From: Bog-473 sp963719485
GTDB lineage: Bacteria; Actinomycetota; Acidimicrobiia; Acidimicrobiales; RAAP-2
Length of the DNA stretch: 64,000 nucleotides
Assembly (NCBI GenBank): GCA_963719485.1
Contig: OY970387.1
Coordinates: 310,001 to 374,000 of the forward strand
Direction of reading: 5' to 3'
Position numbers and translations under genes: made by a program. The notes under the pieces are model-generated. The model was not told the origin of the DNA, did not search any database, and worked only from the letters and a program-made list of their open reading frames with translations. Shown in pieces: positions 17,385 through 25,373 of this stretch (position 1 is its first letter; every line of letters starts with the position of its first letter).

Positions 17385-18134
17385 TCAAGGGCAGTACCGG
17401 CCCCAGTCGTACGCCACCAGACTGTGGAACGGCGCGGCCAGAAGGGGTTCGACTGCCTTCTCCGACCAGCGCTTCCGGAGAGCAGGCTCCATCCTCAAGG
17501 CGACGTCGGGCGGCTCGTCGTCGAGGAACAGATAGCTGATGTGCAGGCCGCTGTTGTCCCGCGAGCAGAACGGGGGCTCCAGGGGCTCGGCGCCACCCCA
17601 CCAGGCACCGCCCACACCGGGAACATCGATGAGCTCCCCAGCCGGTTCCTCGCCTCGCTCCACCAGGATGTAGACGCCCTTGGTCGGCCACCAGGGCAGC
17701 ACGTCGGCACCGATCTTGATGCGCGGAGCTGCCGCCATCCCGTCGAGGCGGTACGCCGCCCGTTCCACCATCGGCAGCAGGTAGGGCGCCCGGCCCGCAT
17801 TGCGCAGCGCGATGCTCAGTGCGTTGAAATCGTCCATCGCGGCGAGGCCACTGAAGAGGTAGGTGATGAGGTGGTCCGTGGCGTCGAATCGCTCGTCGCT
17901 GGCGGCGCGCGCGGCCCGGCAATCCGGGGTCGACACGAGGCGGAACGAGGTGCGCAGCATGGTGAGGCGCTGCTGCTCGGGTCGGTGGTCGAGCGAGTGC
18001 CACTCCAGGTAATCGGAATCCCGGCCTTCGGGATGCCGCTCCGAGAAGGACGCGAAGATGGTGGTGACATCCGTGCGTCCGGTTGCCACCACCTCGGGTG
18101 CTGCATCGGACGGTGTCCCCACCAGAGCGCACAT
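17385..18134 (-). CDS. Conserved hypothetical protein, possible dimeric alpha/beta-barrel (EthD-like)
   Basis: 249 residues from the ATG at 18134; the 20 codons upstream are Arg/Pro-rich and probably not coding. The N-terminal segment TTIFASFSERHPEGRDSDYLEWHSLDHRPEQQRL has the D-x-x-EWHxxDHRPE pattern of proteins related to EthD/dimeric ferredoxin-like folds, where His and Asp often bind ligand. The remainder resembles a second copy of the fold without clear motifs. No signal peptide or membrane helix. It is divergent from the epimerase gene at 18237 with about 100 bases between them. Function unknown. Confidence 0.75.
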   Translation of the reverse strand: MCALVGTPSDAAPEVVATGRTDVTTIFASFSERHPEGRDSDYLEWHSLDHRPEQQRLTMLRTSFRLVSTPDCRAARAASDERFDATDHLITYLFSGLAAMDDFNALSIALRNAGRAPYLLPMVERAAYRLDGMAAAPRIKIGADVLPWWPTKGVYILVERGEEPAGELIDVPGVGGAWWGGAEPLEPPFCSRDNSGLHISYLFLDDEPPDVALRMEPALRKRWSEKAVEPLLAAPFHSLVAYDWGRYCP

Positions 18135-18236
18135 GGCCACGAATCTAGGTGGGCCGCGTGGGCGGTGCCTGCCCACTCCGGTGCATCGTGGCACCCTTGA
18201 CGACCCGCGGGGCGTCTCCTACGGTGCCCGGCCAGC

Positions 18237-19133
18237 GTGCTCGAAGGCGAGAAGGTCCTCATTACCGGTGTCAGTGGGAAGATCGCCTTCCCGATCGCCC
18301 GCGCCCTGGCGGAGGACAACGAGGTCTGGGGCGTGGCGCGGCTGCGAGATCCCGCGCAACGCCGGCGGCTCGAGAGCGTCGGCGTGCGGCCCGTGCCCCT
18401 CGACATCTCGGGCGGTGACTTCGCAGCGCTCCCCGACGACTTCACCTACGTCTTCCACGCCGCGGTCGACGTCGGAACCGGCGACTGGCGTCGCTGCGTC
18501 CAGACCAACGCGCGGGTCTCGGGCGACCTCCTGTACCACTGCCGCGGCGCCAGGGGCTTCGTCTACTGCTCGACCGGTTCGATCTACGCGTACCAAGGGC
18601 AGCGGCCGCTGCGGGAGGACGACCCACCGGGAGTCCCTCAGCGAGCGAACTACAGCTTCTCGAAGGTCGCCGGGGAGCAGGTCTGCACCTGGGTGGCGAC
18701 CCACTTCGATGTCCCGCTGACGATCATCCGGATCTGCTCGACCTACGGGCCCGAGGGAGGCGCCCCGGCCGATCGCCTGGAGCGGATGCTGCGGGGACAG
18801 CCGATCCTTCTCTACCCCGATCCGCCCAACAACTTCAACCCGATCTACGAGGACGACTACGTCGAGCTCGGCATCAGGGCGATGGAGGTCGCCGCCCTCC
18901 CGCCGATCACCCTCAACTGGGGCGGCAGCGAGACCGTCAGCGCCGAGGAGTACTGCGCCTACATGGGCGAACTCGTCGGGGTCGAGCCGAACTTCGAGTA
19001 CAGCGAAGAGGCCCACACCCCGCTGTGGCCGGACCTGACCTCCATGCACGAGCTCCTGGGTCGCACCAAGGTGCCCTGGCGGGACGGGTTCCGTCGCATG
19101 ATTCAAGCCCGCCATCCCGAGCTGCTGGACTGA
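18237..19133 (+). CDS. NAD-dependent epimerase/dehydratase (extended SDR), copy 1
   Basis: 298 residues, GTG start. The Rossmann motif TGVSGKIA lies near residue 10 and the catalytic pair is YSFSK near residue 141. The end has LNWGGSE, a signature shared with the second epimerase in this window (59169-60089). Members of this family act on nucleotide sugars or on other hydroxy/keto substrates. It ends 49 bases before the convergent aldo/keto reductase. Not in an obvious operon. Substrate unknown. Confidence 0.88.
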   Translation: MLEGEKVLITGVSGKIAFPIARALAEDNEVWGVARLRDPAQRRRLESVGVRPVPLDISGGDFAALPDDFTYVFHAAVDVGTGDWRRCVQTNARVSGDLLYHCRGARGFVYCSTGSIYAYQGQRPLREDDPPGVPQRANYSFSKVAGEQVCTWVATHFDVPLTIIRICSTYGPEGGAPADRLERMLRGQPILLYPDPPNNFNPIYEDDYVELGIRAMEVAALPPITLNWGGSETVSAEEYCAYMGELVGVEPNFEYSEEAHTPLWPDLTSMHELLGRTKVPWRDGFRRMIQARHPELLD

Positions 19134-19181
19134 GCGACGGTGACGGTGTCGCCTCGGTGGGCGGCACTCAGCCGGTGGTGC

Positions 19182-20210
19182 TCAGCGCGGGCGACGGCGC
19201 AGCGACGAATCCGCGATGGCGGCGGGGACCCAACCGACGTCGGTGTCGTTGAGGTCGGTGCCAGGCGCCACGATCTCGTCGATGCGGTCGAGCACGTCGG
19301 GGCTGAGGCGGAGGTCGAGCGCGGGCAGCTGCGACTCCAGGTGCCCCATGGTGCGGGGCCCGATGATGGGCGATGTCACGCCCGGGTGTTCCAGCACGAA
19401 GCCGAGGGCGAGCTCGATGAGCGACAGCCTGGCGCTGTCGGCCAGCTCCGTCAGCGCGGTGACGGCCTCGAGCTTGGACCGGTTCCCGGGAAGCTCCATG
19501 TCGTAGTGGTGCGGGAGGAAGGTGGCCCGGCGGCTGGTGTTCTCCTTCCCCGGCCCGAACTGGCCCGAGAGCCAGCCTCCGGCCAGCGGACTCCACGAGA
19601 GCACGCCCATGCCGTACTTCTGGCACATCGGCAGCACGTCCTTCTCGATGCTCCGCACCAGAATCGAGTACGGCGGCTGCTCGGTCACGAATCGCTCGCG
19701 GGCCCGGCGCTCAGCCACCCACTGCGCCTCGACGATCTCGTGAGCGGGGAAGGTGGAGCTGCCGAAGTAGCGGATCTTGCCGGCCCGCACGAGGTCGGTC
19801 AGCGCGCCCAGCGTCTCGTCGATGTCGGTCTCGGGCGAGGGCCGGTGGATCTGGTAAATGTCGATGTAGTCGACACCCAGTCGGCGCAGGCTGTTGTCGC
19901 ACGCGGCCATGATCCAGCGCCGCGAGTTCCCCTGCGCGTTGGGGTCCTGGCCCATCTGGCCGTGGACCTTGGTGGCCAAGACCACCTTGTGGCGCTTGGT
20001 CTGCGCCAGCGCCTTGCCGACGATCTCCTCCGACTCGCCGAACGAGTAGACGTCCGCGGTGTCGACGAAGTTGATGCCCGCGTCAAGAGCGGCATGGATG
20101 ATGCGGATGGAGTCGTCGTGATCGGTGTTGCCGAAGGAGCCGAACATCATCGCTCCGAGGCAGAGGGGGCTGACTTTGAGGCCGGTTCGCCCGAGTGTGC
20201 GGTATTCCAT
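19182..20210 (-). CDS. Aldo/keto reductase
   Basis: 342 residues from the ATG at 20210 (MEYRTLGRTGLKVS, the usual family start); a GTG 18 bases upstream after GGGAG is possible. The catalytic tetrad is visible: Asp50, Tyr55, Lys81 and His122 (DTADVYS, LATK, YQIHRPS). The GSSTF and GPRTMGHL motifs match the NADPH-binding end of the barrel. It reduces aldehydes or ketones with NADPH; substrate unknown. The questin-oxidase-like gene lies upstream on the same strand, 52 bases away. Confidence 0.93.
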   Translation of the reverse strand: MEYRTLGRTGLKVSPLCLGAMMFGSFGNTDHDDSIRIIHAALDAGINFVDTADVYSFGESEEIVGKALAQTKRHKVVLATKVHGQMGQDPNAQGNSRRWIMAACDNSLRRLGVDYIDIYQIHRPSPETDIDETLGALTDLVRAGKIRYFGSSTFPAHEIVEAQWVAERRARERFVTEQPPYSILVRSIEKDVLPMCQKYGMGVLSWSPLAGGWLSGQFGPGKENTSRRATFLPHHYDMELPGNRSKLEAVTALTELADSARLSLIELALGFVLEHPGVTSPIIGPRTMGHLESQLPALDLRLSPDVLDRIDEIVAPGTDLNDTDVGWVPAAIADSSLRRRPR

Positions 20211-20261
20211 CGCGCCGACGATAGCCACGGCGCTCCCGACGTGCGCCGCGGGGAGGCCGCG

Positions 20262-21293
20262 TCAGAGGCGGTCGCAGGCGTCGGCGGCGGCCAGCAGGAG
20301 CACCGCATCACCGCTGCGACCGAAGCTACGCAGCGCGGCCTCGGTCAGCTTGATGGCATGCTCGTCGCCGGAGGCCACGGCACGATCCACCAGGGCCTCC
20401 GCGGCGGGAGGAGCGTCCGTCGGGGCGGGGTCGATCCGGTCGACGTCATAGGCGACGTGCAGCGCCGCCACGGCCTGCCAGACATAGCCGAGGGCGGCGT
20501 CACGGTCTTCTGGCGCCAGCCACGGAAGGAGCAATTCACAGGCGAGTGGTGAGGTCACCGAGTGCAGGAGGCCGATCGCACCGCCGGCGTCAGCGTTGCG
20601 CAGGTAGGCCCGCGACCCACCGCTGGCGACCTGGTCGAGCAGGTCCACTGCCTCGCCGGTCCAACCGAGGGACGCCACCGCCTGCTCGAATTCATCGGCG
20701 ATGTCGGCCACCGCAGCGACCCGGTCGCTGATGAGCACAGGCCGCGGCGCATCCTCGGGGAGGTAAGGGAGGTCCGCCAGCGCAGCGGACACACCCTCGT
20801 GCCCGATCAGCAGCGGCGGCCCCGGCAGCTCCTGGTAGCTCGAGGCCCAGAAGGCCAGGCCGGTAGCCACCTCGAGCCGCCGGGGCGGCGTCTCAGCGGC
20901 GCCGAACGCCCGCACCGCGTGGCCGGTGCGGATGAGCCCGTGAGTGGCGGCGCCGACGGAGCCGGGCAGCAGGCGCGGCGCCCACTCCCCCACCACGGCG
21001 GCGACGGGCCGGTCAGCGATCTCCCGTTCGAAGAGCGCGAGCCATTCGGGAAAGCGGTCGGCCTGCCCGAGCGCGGTGGGCCAGCTCTCCTCCGTCAGCG
21101 CTCGCGCCGGCGGCGGCGCCTCGTCGAGGCGGGCGCGGTACCCGGCCACCCAGCCCGCAATGTCATCGTGCCGTCCCAGGTGGGCCAGTGCCTCGGCGGC
21201 CATGGGCCCGTGATTGGCCAGGCCGACCGACCCGAAACGGGGTGCCGTGGAGGCGAAGACCATCAGGGCATCATCGAGGGCCTCCGTCTCCAC
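20262..21293 (-). CDS. Questin oxidase-like protein (DUF4243/AflY family)
   Basis: 343 residues, GTG start. The N-terminal pattern FGSVGLANHGPMAAEALAHLGR, with the NHGPM core, is typical of the questin-oxidase-like family, whose fungal members perform Baeyer-Villiger-type oxidation in aflatoxin and geodin pathways. Bacterial members have no known role. No cofactor motif is visible, as usual for the family. It lies upstream of the aldo/keto reductase (same strand) and is divergent from the CoA-transferase at 21374, 80 bases away. Confidence 0.8.
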   Translation of the reverse strand: METEALDDALMVFASTAPRFGSVGLANHGPMAAEALAHLGRHDDIAGWVAGYRARLDEAPPPARALTEESWPTALGQADRFPEWLALFEREIADRPVAAVVGEWAPRLLPGSVGAATHGLIRTGHAVRAFGAAETPPRRLEVATGLAFWASSYQELPGPPLLIGHEGVSAALADLPYLPEDAPRPVLISDRVAAVADIADEFEQAVASLGWTGEAVDLLDQVASGGSRAYLRNADAGGAIGLLHSVTSPLACELLLPWLAPEDRDAALGYVWQAVAALHVAYDVDRIDPAPTDAPPAAEALVDRAVASGDEHAIKLTEAALRSFGRSGDAVLLLAAADACDRL

Positions 21294-21373
21294 GGTCCCA
21301 GTATGGCGAGGTGCGGCCCCGGGCGCCGGGGTCGACGACCGCTACGATCCGGCCTTCGACGACGGGAGGTCCG

Positions 21374-22615
21374 ATGGCGACGACGCCGCCACTGCGCGGA
21401 ATGAGGATCATCGAGTGCTCGGCGCTGGGGCCGGCCGCCATCACCACCGCCTTGGTCGACCTCGGCGCCGACGTGATCAAGGTGGAGCCACCGGCCGGCG
21501 ACTACATCCGCGAGATGACATGGCCCATCGTCGAAGGCACCTCGCTCATGCACCTGCACCTCAACCGGGGGAAACGCTCCCTCGTGCTCGACCTGCGCAC
21601 CGAGGCCGGCGTCGCCATCTTGAAGGAGCTGGCCGCCCGCGCCGACGTCGTCGTGGAGGCCATGCGCCCGGGCGCACTGGCCCGGCGCGGCGCCGGCTAC
21701 GACGACCTGCGCGTCCTCAACCCCAAGATCGTCTTCTGCTCCATCTCCGGTTACGGCATGACCGGCCCCTACCGCGACTACCCGAGCCACGGCGTCGCCT
21801 ACGACACCTGGGCCGGCATCGTGAACGTCGCCGCCGACGACGAGGGCTTCGCCTACATCCCCGAGCACGTCTCCATCGGCATCAACGCCGGCCCGCTCTA
21901 CGGCGCGCTCGGCATCCTGGCCGCGGTCATCCGCGCCCGCGAGACCGGAGAGAGCTCCTACATCGACCTGGCCCAATCCGACAGCGCGGCCGCAATGGAC
22001 TGGTACCGCTCCGAGACCTGGCGGGCCTACGAACGGCCCGAGTCCGAGGTGACGGGGAACAAGTCCGACGACTACGAGCGCCGCGCGCCGGGCACGGCGG
22101 GCATGGTCGAGGGCGTTCGGTACCAGGTCTACGAGGCCGCCGACGGGCGCTACGTCCTCTTCATGGCGTCGGAGCAGGCGTTCTGGAAGAACTTCTGCGA
22201 GGCCGTCGAACGGGTCGACCTCTTCGAACGCTGGCCCGGCTCGAAGTACGCGGACCACGCGCGAGGCAACCGCGAGCTCCAGCGCGAGCTGCGCGACATC
22301 TTCCGCACAAAGACGGCCCGGGAGTGGCTGGAGTTCGGTGGACGGGTCAACACACCCATCGCGCCGGTCAACACGCCCAAGACGCTGCTCGACGATCCCC
22401 AGTTCGCCGACCGCTTCCCGCTGCTGTCCGCGTCCGAGATGGGAGCAGACCAACTCTTCACGCCGCTCCATTTCGTCGGGGAGGAACTCCCGCACCCCGC
22501 CAAAGCACCGACGGTGGGTCAACACACCGAGGCGGTTTTGCGCTCGGTGCTGGGTTATGACGACAATCAGATCTCACTCGCCCGGGACGGGGGCGCATTC
22601 GGAACCGACACGTAG
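21374..22615 (+). CDS. CaiB/BaiF family CoA-transferase
   Basis: 413 residues from the ATG at 21374, which follows GGGAGG at the right spacing; the longer frame upstream is not coding. The N-terminus (MRIIECSALGPAAITTALVDLGADVIKVEPP) is the family hallmark, and YIDLAQSD contains the Asp expected to form the acyl-aspartyl anhydride. A VFCSISGYGMTGPY segment matches class III CoA-transferases. It should move CoA between carboxylic acids in the cytoplasm. The Gfo/Idh/MocA gene follows 30 bases downstream, so the two likely form an operon. Confidence 0.94.
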   Translation: MATTPPLRGMRIIECSALGPAAITTALVDLGADVIKVEPPAGDYIREMTWPIVEGTSLMHLHLNRGKRSLVLDLRTEAGVAILKELAARADVVVEAMRPGALARRGAGYDDLRVLNPKIVFCSISGYGMTGPYRDYPSHGVAYDTWAGIVNVAADDEGFAYIPEHVSIGINAGPLYGALGILAAVIRARETGESSYIDLAQSDSAAAMDWYRSETWRAYERPESEVTGNKSDDYERRAPGTAGMVEGVRYQVYEAADGRYVLFMASEQAFWKNFCEAVERVDLFERWPGSKYADHARGNRELQRELRDIFRTKTAREWLEFGGRVNTPIAPVNTPKTLLDDPQFADRFPLLSASEMGADQLFTPLHFVGEELPHPAKAPTVGQHTEAVLRSVLGYDDNQISLARDGGAFGTDT

Positions 22616-22645
22616 GCAACGGCGTCGGCCAAGGGAGGGTTTCTG

Positions 22646-23710
22646 ATGGACAAGGTCCGGCTGGGCGTGCTGGGCGCCGGCAACATCGCTGCGATGAACG
22701 TGCGGGGCTACCTCGAAGACCCCCGCTGCGACATCGTCGCCGTATGCGACACCGACGGGGAGGTCGGACGCCAGGCGGCCAAGGAATGGGGTGCCGCGTC
22801 GTACCACGCCGACCTGGCGGACATGCTGGCGGACGATTCGATCGACGCCGTCGAGATCCTGACGCCCACCCACCTCCACCACGACCACGTGATCGCCGCG
22901 CTCGAGGCCGGGAAGCACGTGTCGGTCCAGAAGCCGGTGGCCAACTCCATTGAGGATGCCCTCGAGATGCAGGCAGTGTCGGATCGGGTAGGCCGCACGC
23001 TGCGCATCAGCGAGTGCTTCGTCCACTACCCGCCGCTCGAACTGGCCAAGCGCCTGGTCGCCGACGGCGCCATCGGCAAGCCGTCCTCGTTGCGCATCCG
23101 GACGCTGGTCGGTCAGACCGACTCGCCCTTCCAGGCTGGGCTGCGTCCTGAAGGTTACGGCTGGCGTCTCGACAAACGGAGCCCGGGAGGGCACCTCTTC
23201 GACGACATGGTGCACAAGTACGCGATGGCGCTGTGGCTGCTCGACATGGACATCACCTCCGTGCAGGCCGTCGTGCGGCGGCGCGACTTCTTCTTCGAGC
23301 CGTGTGCCGTCATCTTCGAGTACGAGGACCCCGGCGTGCTCGGCACCATGGAGGTCCAGTACGCGCCCAACTTCTACATGCGTTCCTCGTACTACGGCGC
23401 CGACGAGTTCTTCGAGATCACCGGCGACGAGGGGCAGATCTGGGTGACCCGGGCCACGGGCGAGATGCTCGACCTCGCTCCCGTGATGCTGTTCACGGGA
23501 ACGGCGCACGAGATCAAGACGACGGAGTTCAGGGACCTCGACGCCGACTGGGGCGCCGGGTTCGCGCGCTCCTCTCAACACTTCATTGACGCGCTGGTGC
23601 ACGGCACCGCCGCCGCCATGACCGGTGCCGAGGCCACCGACGTCCTCCGGCTCTGCTTCGCCGTCTACGAGGCGGGCACAACCCGGCTGCCGGTCGACCC
23701 CGCGGCGTGA
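22646..23710 (+). CDS. Gfo/Idh/MocA family oxidoreductase
   Basis: 354 residues; the ATG follows a strong GGGAGGG site. An NAD(P) Rossmann motif, LGVLGAGNIA, lies at residues 5-14. The family EKP motif appears as VQKPVAN near residue 93, so Gln replaces the usual Glu while the catalytic Lys is kept. The region GGHLFDDMVHKYAMALWL holds the His/Asp of the active site. It oxidises or reduces a sugar, inositol or related polyol. It follows the CoA-transferase by 30 bases on the same strand and is probably co-transcribed. Substrate unknown. Confidence 0.92.
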   Translation: MDKVRLGVLGAGNIAAMNVRGYLEDPRCDIVAVCDTDGEVGRQAAKEWGAASYHADLADMLADDSIDAVEILTPTHLHHDHVIAALEAGKHVSVQKPVANSIEDALEMQAVSDRVGRTLRISECFVHYPPLELAKRLVADGAIGKPSSLRIRTLVGQTDSPFQAGLRPEGYGWRLDKRSPGGHLFDDMVHKYAMALWLLDMDITSVQAVVRRRDFFFEPCAVIFEYEDPGVLGTMEVQYAPNFYMRSSYYGADEFFEITGDEGQIWVTRATGEMLDLAPVMLFTGTAHEIKTTEFRDLDADWGAGFARSSQHFIDALVHGTAAAMTGAEATDVLRLCFAVYEAGTTRLPVDPAA

Positions 23711-23732
23711 CCGGGAGCGTGAGCCCTCCCGG
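23711..23732. terminator. Hairpin between convergent genes (Gfo/Idh/MocA and pirin)
   Basis: CCGGGAG, 8-base loop, CTCCCGG begins directly after the stop codon at 23710, with the pirin gene ending at 23750 on the other strand. It may serve both genes. No T tract. Confidence 0.5.
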
Positions 23733-23749
23733 CTGGGGTGAGTGGTAGG

Positions 23750-24679
23750 TCACTCCCAGGGCGGCTTTCCCACCTCGATCCGGCCGAGCGAGGACCGCAC
23801 GCGGCCGAAGCGGCCGTCGTCCGCCGTCCATTGCCGCCGTGCCTCGGAGAGCTCCTCGCGGCCTCGCCCGACGAAGTTCCACCACATCAGGACGGCCTCG
23901 GGAAACGGGACGCCCCCGAGCAACAGGGCGCGCGCCGGCGCCTCCACCTCGAACCGGCACTCGTCCCGGCCCAATCCGAGATAGGCCAGCACGCCGGGTT
24001 CCACCACGACGCCGTCCACCATGACCCTGCCCTCGAGGACCACCAGGGCGTGTTCGTAGTCAGGGCGGAGCGGCACGTTGGCGCCGGGCTCCCGGAGCAT
24101 GAGGTCAATGCCCATGTGCTCGGTGTCGCGCCGCGCCGGCGAGACCACTCCGGCCACGTCGCCCACGAGCACGGTCGCCTCTGCGTGGTCGAGCTCGAGG
24201 CGCGGCAGTTCGGCATGGTGCTCGAAGGCGGCCGGACCATCACGGGTGGCGGCCGGCTGGGCCACCCAGAGCTGGACCGCGTGCACCTCTTCCGCCCGTG
24301 CGGGGTCCTCCTCGGCGTGGGAAACCCCGTGCCCCGCGGTCATCAGGTTCAGCTGGCCGGGCCGGATGAGCTGCTCGGAGCCCAGGCTGTCGAGATGCAG
24401 GACCTCGCCCGCGACGAGCCACGTCACGGTCTGGAGGCCCAGGTGGGGATGTGGTCCGATGCCGAACGCCATGCCCGGTCCGACGGCGACGGGGCCGGCA
24501 TGGTCGACGAAGCACCAGGCCCCCACGGTGCGGCGTGGACGTTGGGGCAGGACCCGGCGCACCGGCAACGAACCGACCTGGGTGAGGCGGGCCGGAGCGA
24601 TCTCGACGACGGGGCCATCGGCCTGGGCCTGCGCCCCGGGTACGGGCGCCGCGTCGTCAGTGGCGACTGGTCCACTCAC
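23750..24679 (-). CDS. Pirin family protein
   Basis: 309 residues from the GTG at 24679, which has GAAGGAAGGAAC upstream; the longer frame above it is not coding. The N-terminal cupin carries the metal ligands His77, His79 (PHPHLGLQTVTW), His121 and Glu123 (HGVSHAEE), the full pirin set. The C-terminal cupin is also present. Bacterial pirins are iron proteins with quercetinase or regulatory roles; which applies here is unknown. It is divergent from the GNAT gene at 24744. Confidence 0.94.
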   Translation of the reverse strand: MSGPVATDDAAPVPGAQAQADGPVVEIAPARLTQVGSLPVRRVLPQRPRRTVGAWCFVDHAGPVAVGPGMAFGIGPHPHLGLQTVTWLVAGEVLHLDSLGSEQLIRPGQLNLMTAGHGVSHAEEDPARAEEVHAVQLWVAQPAATRDGPAAFEHHAELPRLELDHAEATVLVGDVAGVVSPARRDTEHMGIDLMLREPGANVPLRPDYEHALVVLEGRVMVDGVVVEPGVLAYLGLGRDECRFEVEAPARALLLGGVPFPEAVLMWWNFVGRGREELSEARRQWTADDGRFGRVRSSLGRIEVGKPPWE

Positions 24680-24743
24680 GATGTTCCTTCCTTCACCCTT
24701 AGGGTGGCAGCCACAGAACCCCACCGACCGGGAGGCAACCCCC

Positions 24744-25061
24744 ATGACGATTCCTGCCGACGCACCGGTCGTCGACGATAGTGCCGCGAACCGCTTTGTG
24801 ATCCGAGAACATGGCGCCCAGGCCGAGCTCATCTACCTCGTTCAGGGCGACCGGATGCTGCTGATCCACACCGAAGTCCCAGAGGAGTGGGCCGGTCGGG
24901 GCGTCGGGGGCCGTCTGGTCTGCGCCGCCCTGGAGCGAGCCAAGGCCAATGCGCTGACCGTCGTGCCCTGGTGCCCCTTCGCCAGGCGCTGGTTGCACGA
25001 CCACCCCGATGAGGCGGCGGCGGTCAAGATCGACTGGGAGACACCACGTCCCCCGTCATGA
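24744..25061 (+). CDS. GNAT-like N-acetyltransferase (YjdJ type)
   Basis: 105 residues from the ATG at 24744 after GGGAGG. The compact fold (ELIYLVQGDRMLLIHTEVPEEWAGRGVGGRLV) has the R-G-x-G-x-x-L acetyl-CoA motif around residues 56-64. C-terminal VVPWCPFARRWLHDHPD is typical of the small YjdJ/GTAT-related family, where the Cys is conserved. Members acetylate unknown amines. It stands alone between pirin and a small acidic gene. Confidence 0.88.
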   Translation: MTIPADAPVVDDSAANRFVIREHGAQAELIYLVQGDRMLLIHTEVPEEWAGRGVGGRLVCAALERAKANALTVVPWCPFARRWLHDHPDEAAAVKIDWETPRPPS

Positions 25062-25182
25062 AGGCTCCCCCGACCACTGGCGGCCCAAGTCTGGGCCGGG
25101 CGCACCGGCCTTGCGCGGCCAATTCACAAGGTGTAGTCCATCGTGAAGGAGCTGGCACCTTCGACGGAGAGGGCGCGACGAG

Positions 25183-25320
25183 GTGAGTGCGACACCACAT
25201 GACGAACCGGACGAGGTCGAGCCTGACCGCGACGACTACCTCGACGCCCAGGAAGAAGACTCGTTTCCCGCCTCTGACCCCCACTCCGACTGGTCGGGCC
25301 CCCGGCCCGAACCCACGTAG
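25183..25320 (+). CDS. Small acidic conserved protein (45 residues)
   Basis: GTG at 25183 to TAG at 25320, with GAGAGGG about ten bases upstream. The product is strongly acidic and Pro-rich, and carries EEDSFPASDPHSDW. I know a similar E-S-F-P-A-S-D-P-P motif from small uncharacterised proteins of actinomycetes and proteobacteria. No fold or function is known; it is probably disordered and cytoplasmic. It lies 53 bases before the CNB/thioredoxin-reductase fusion on the same strand and may be co-expressed with it. Confidence 0.62.
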   Translation: MSATPHDEPDEVEPDRDDYLDAQEEDSFPASDPHSDWSGPRPEPT

Positions 25321-25373
25321 CGCGCCCGCCAGCGTGCTGTCCCCGTTGTTGCAGCCCCCGAGGAGGCACGCCC

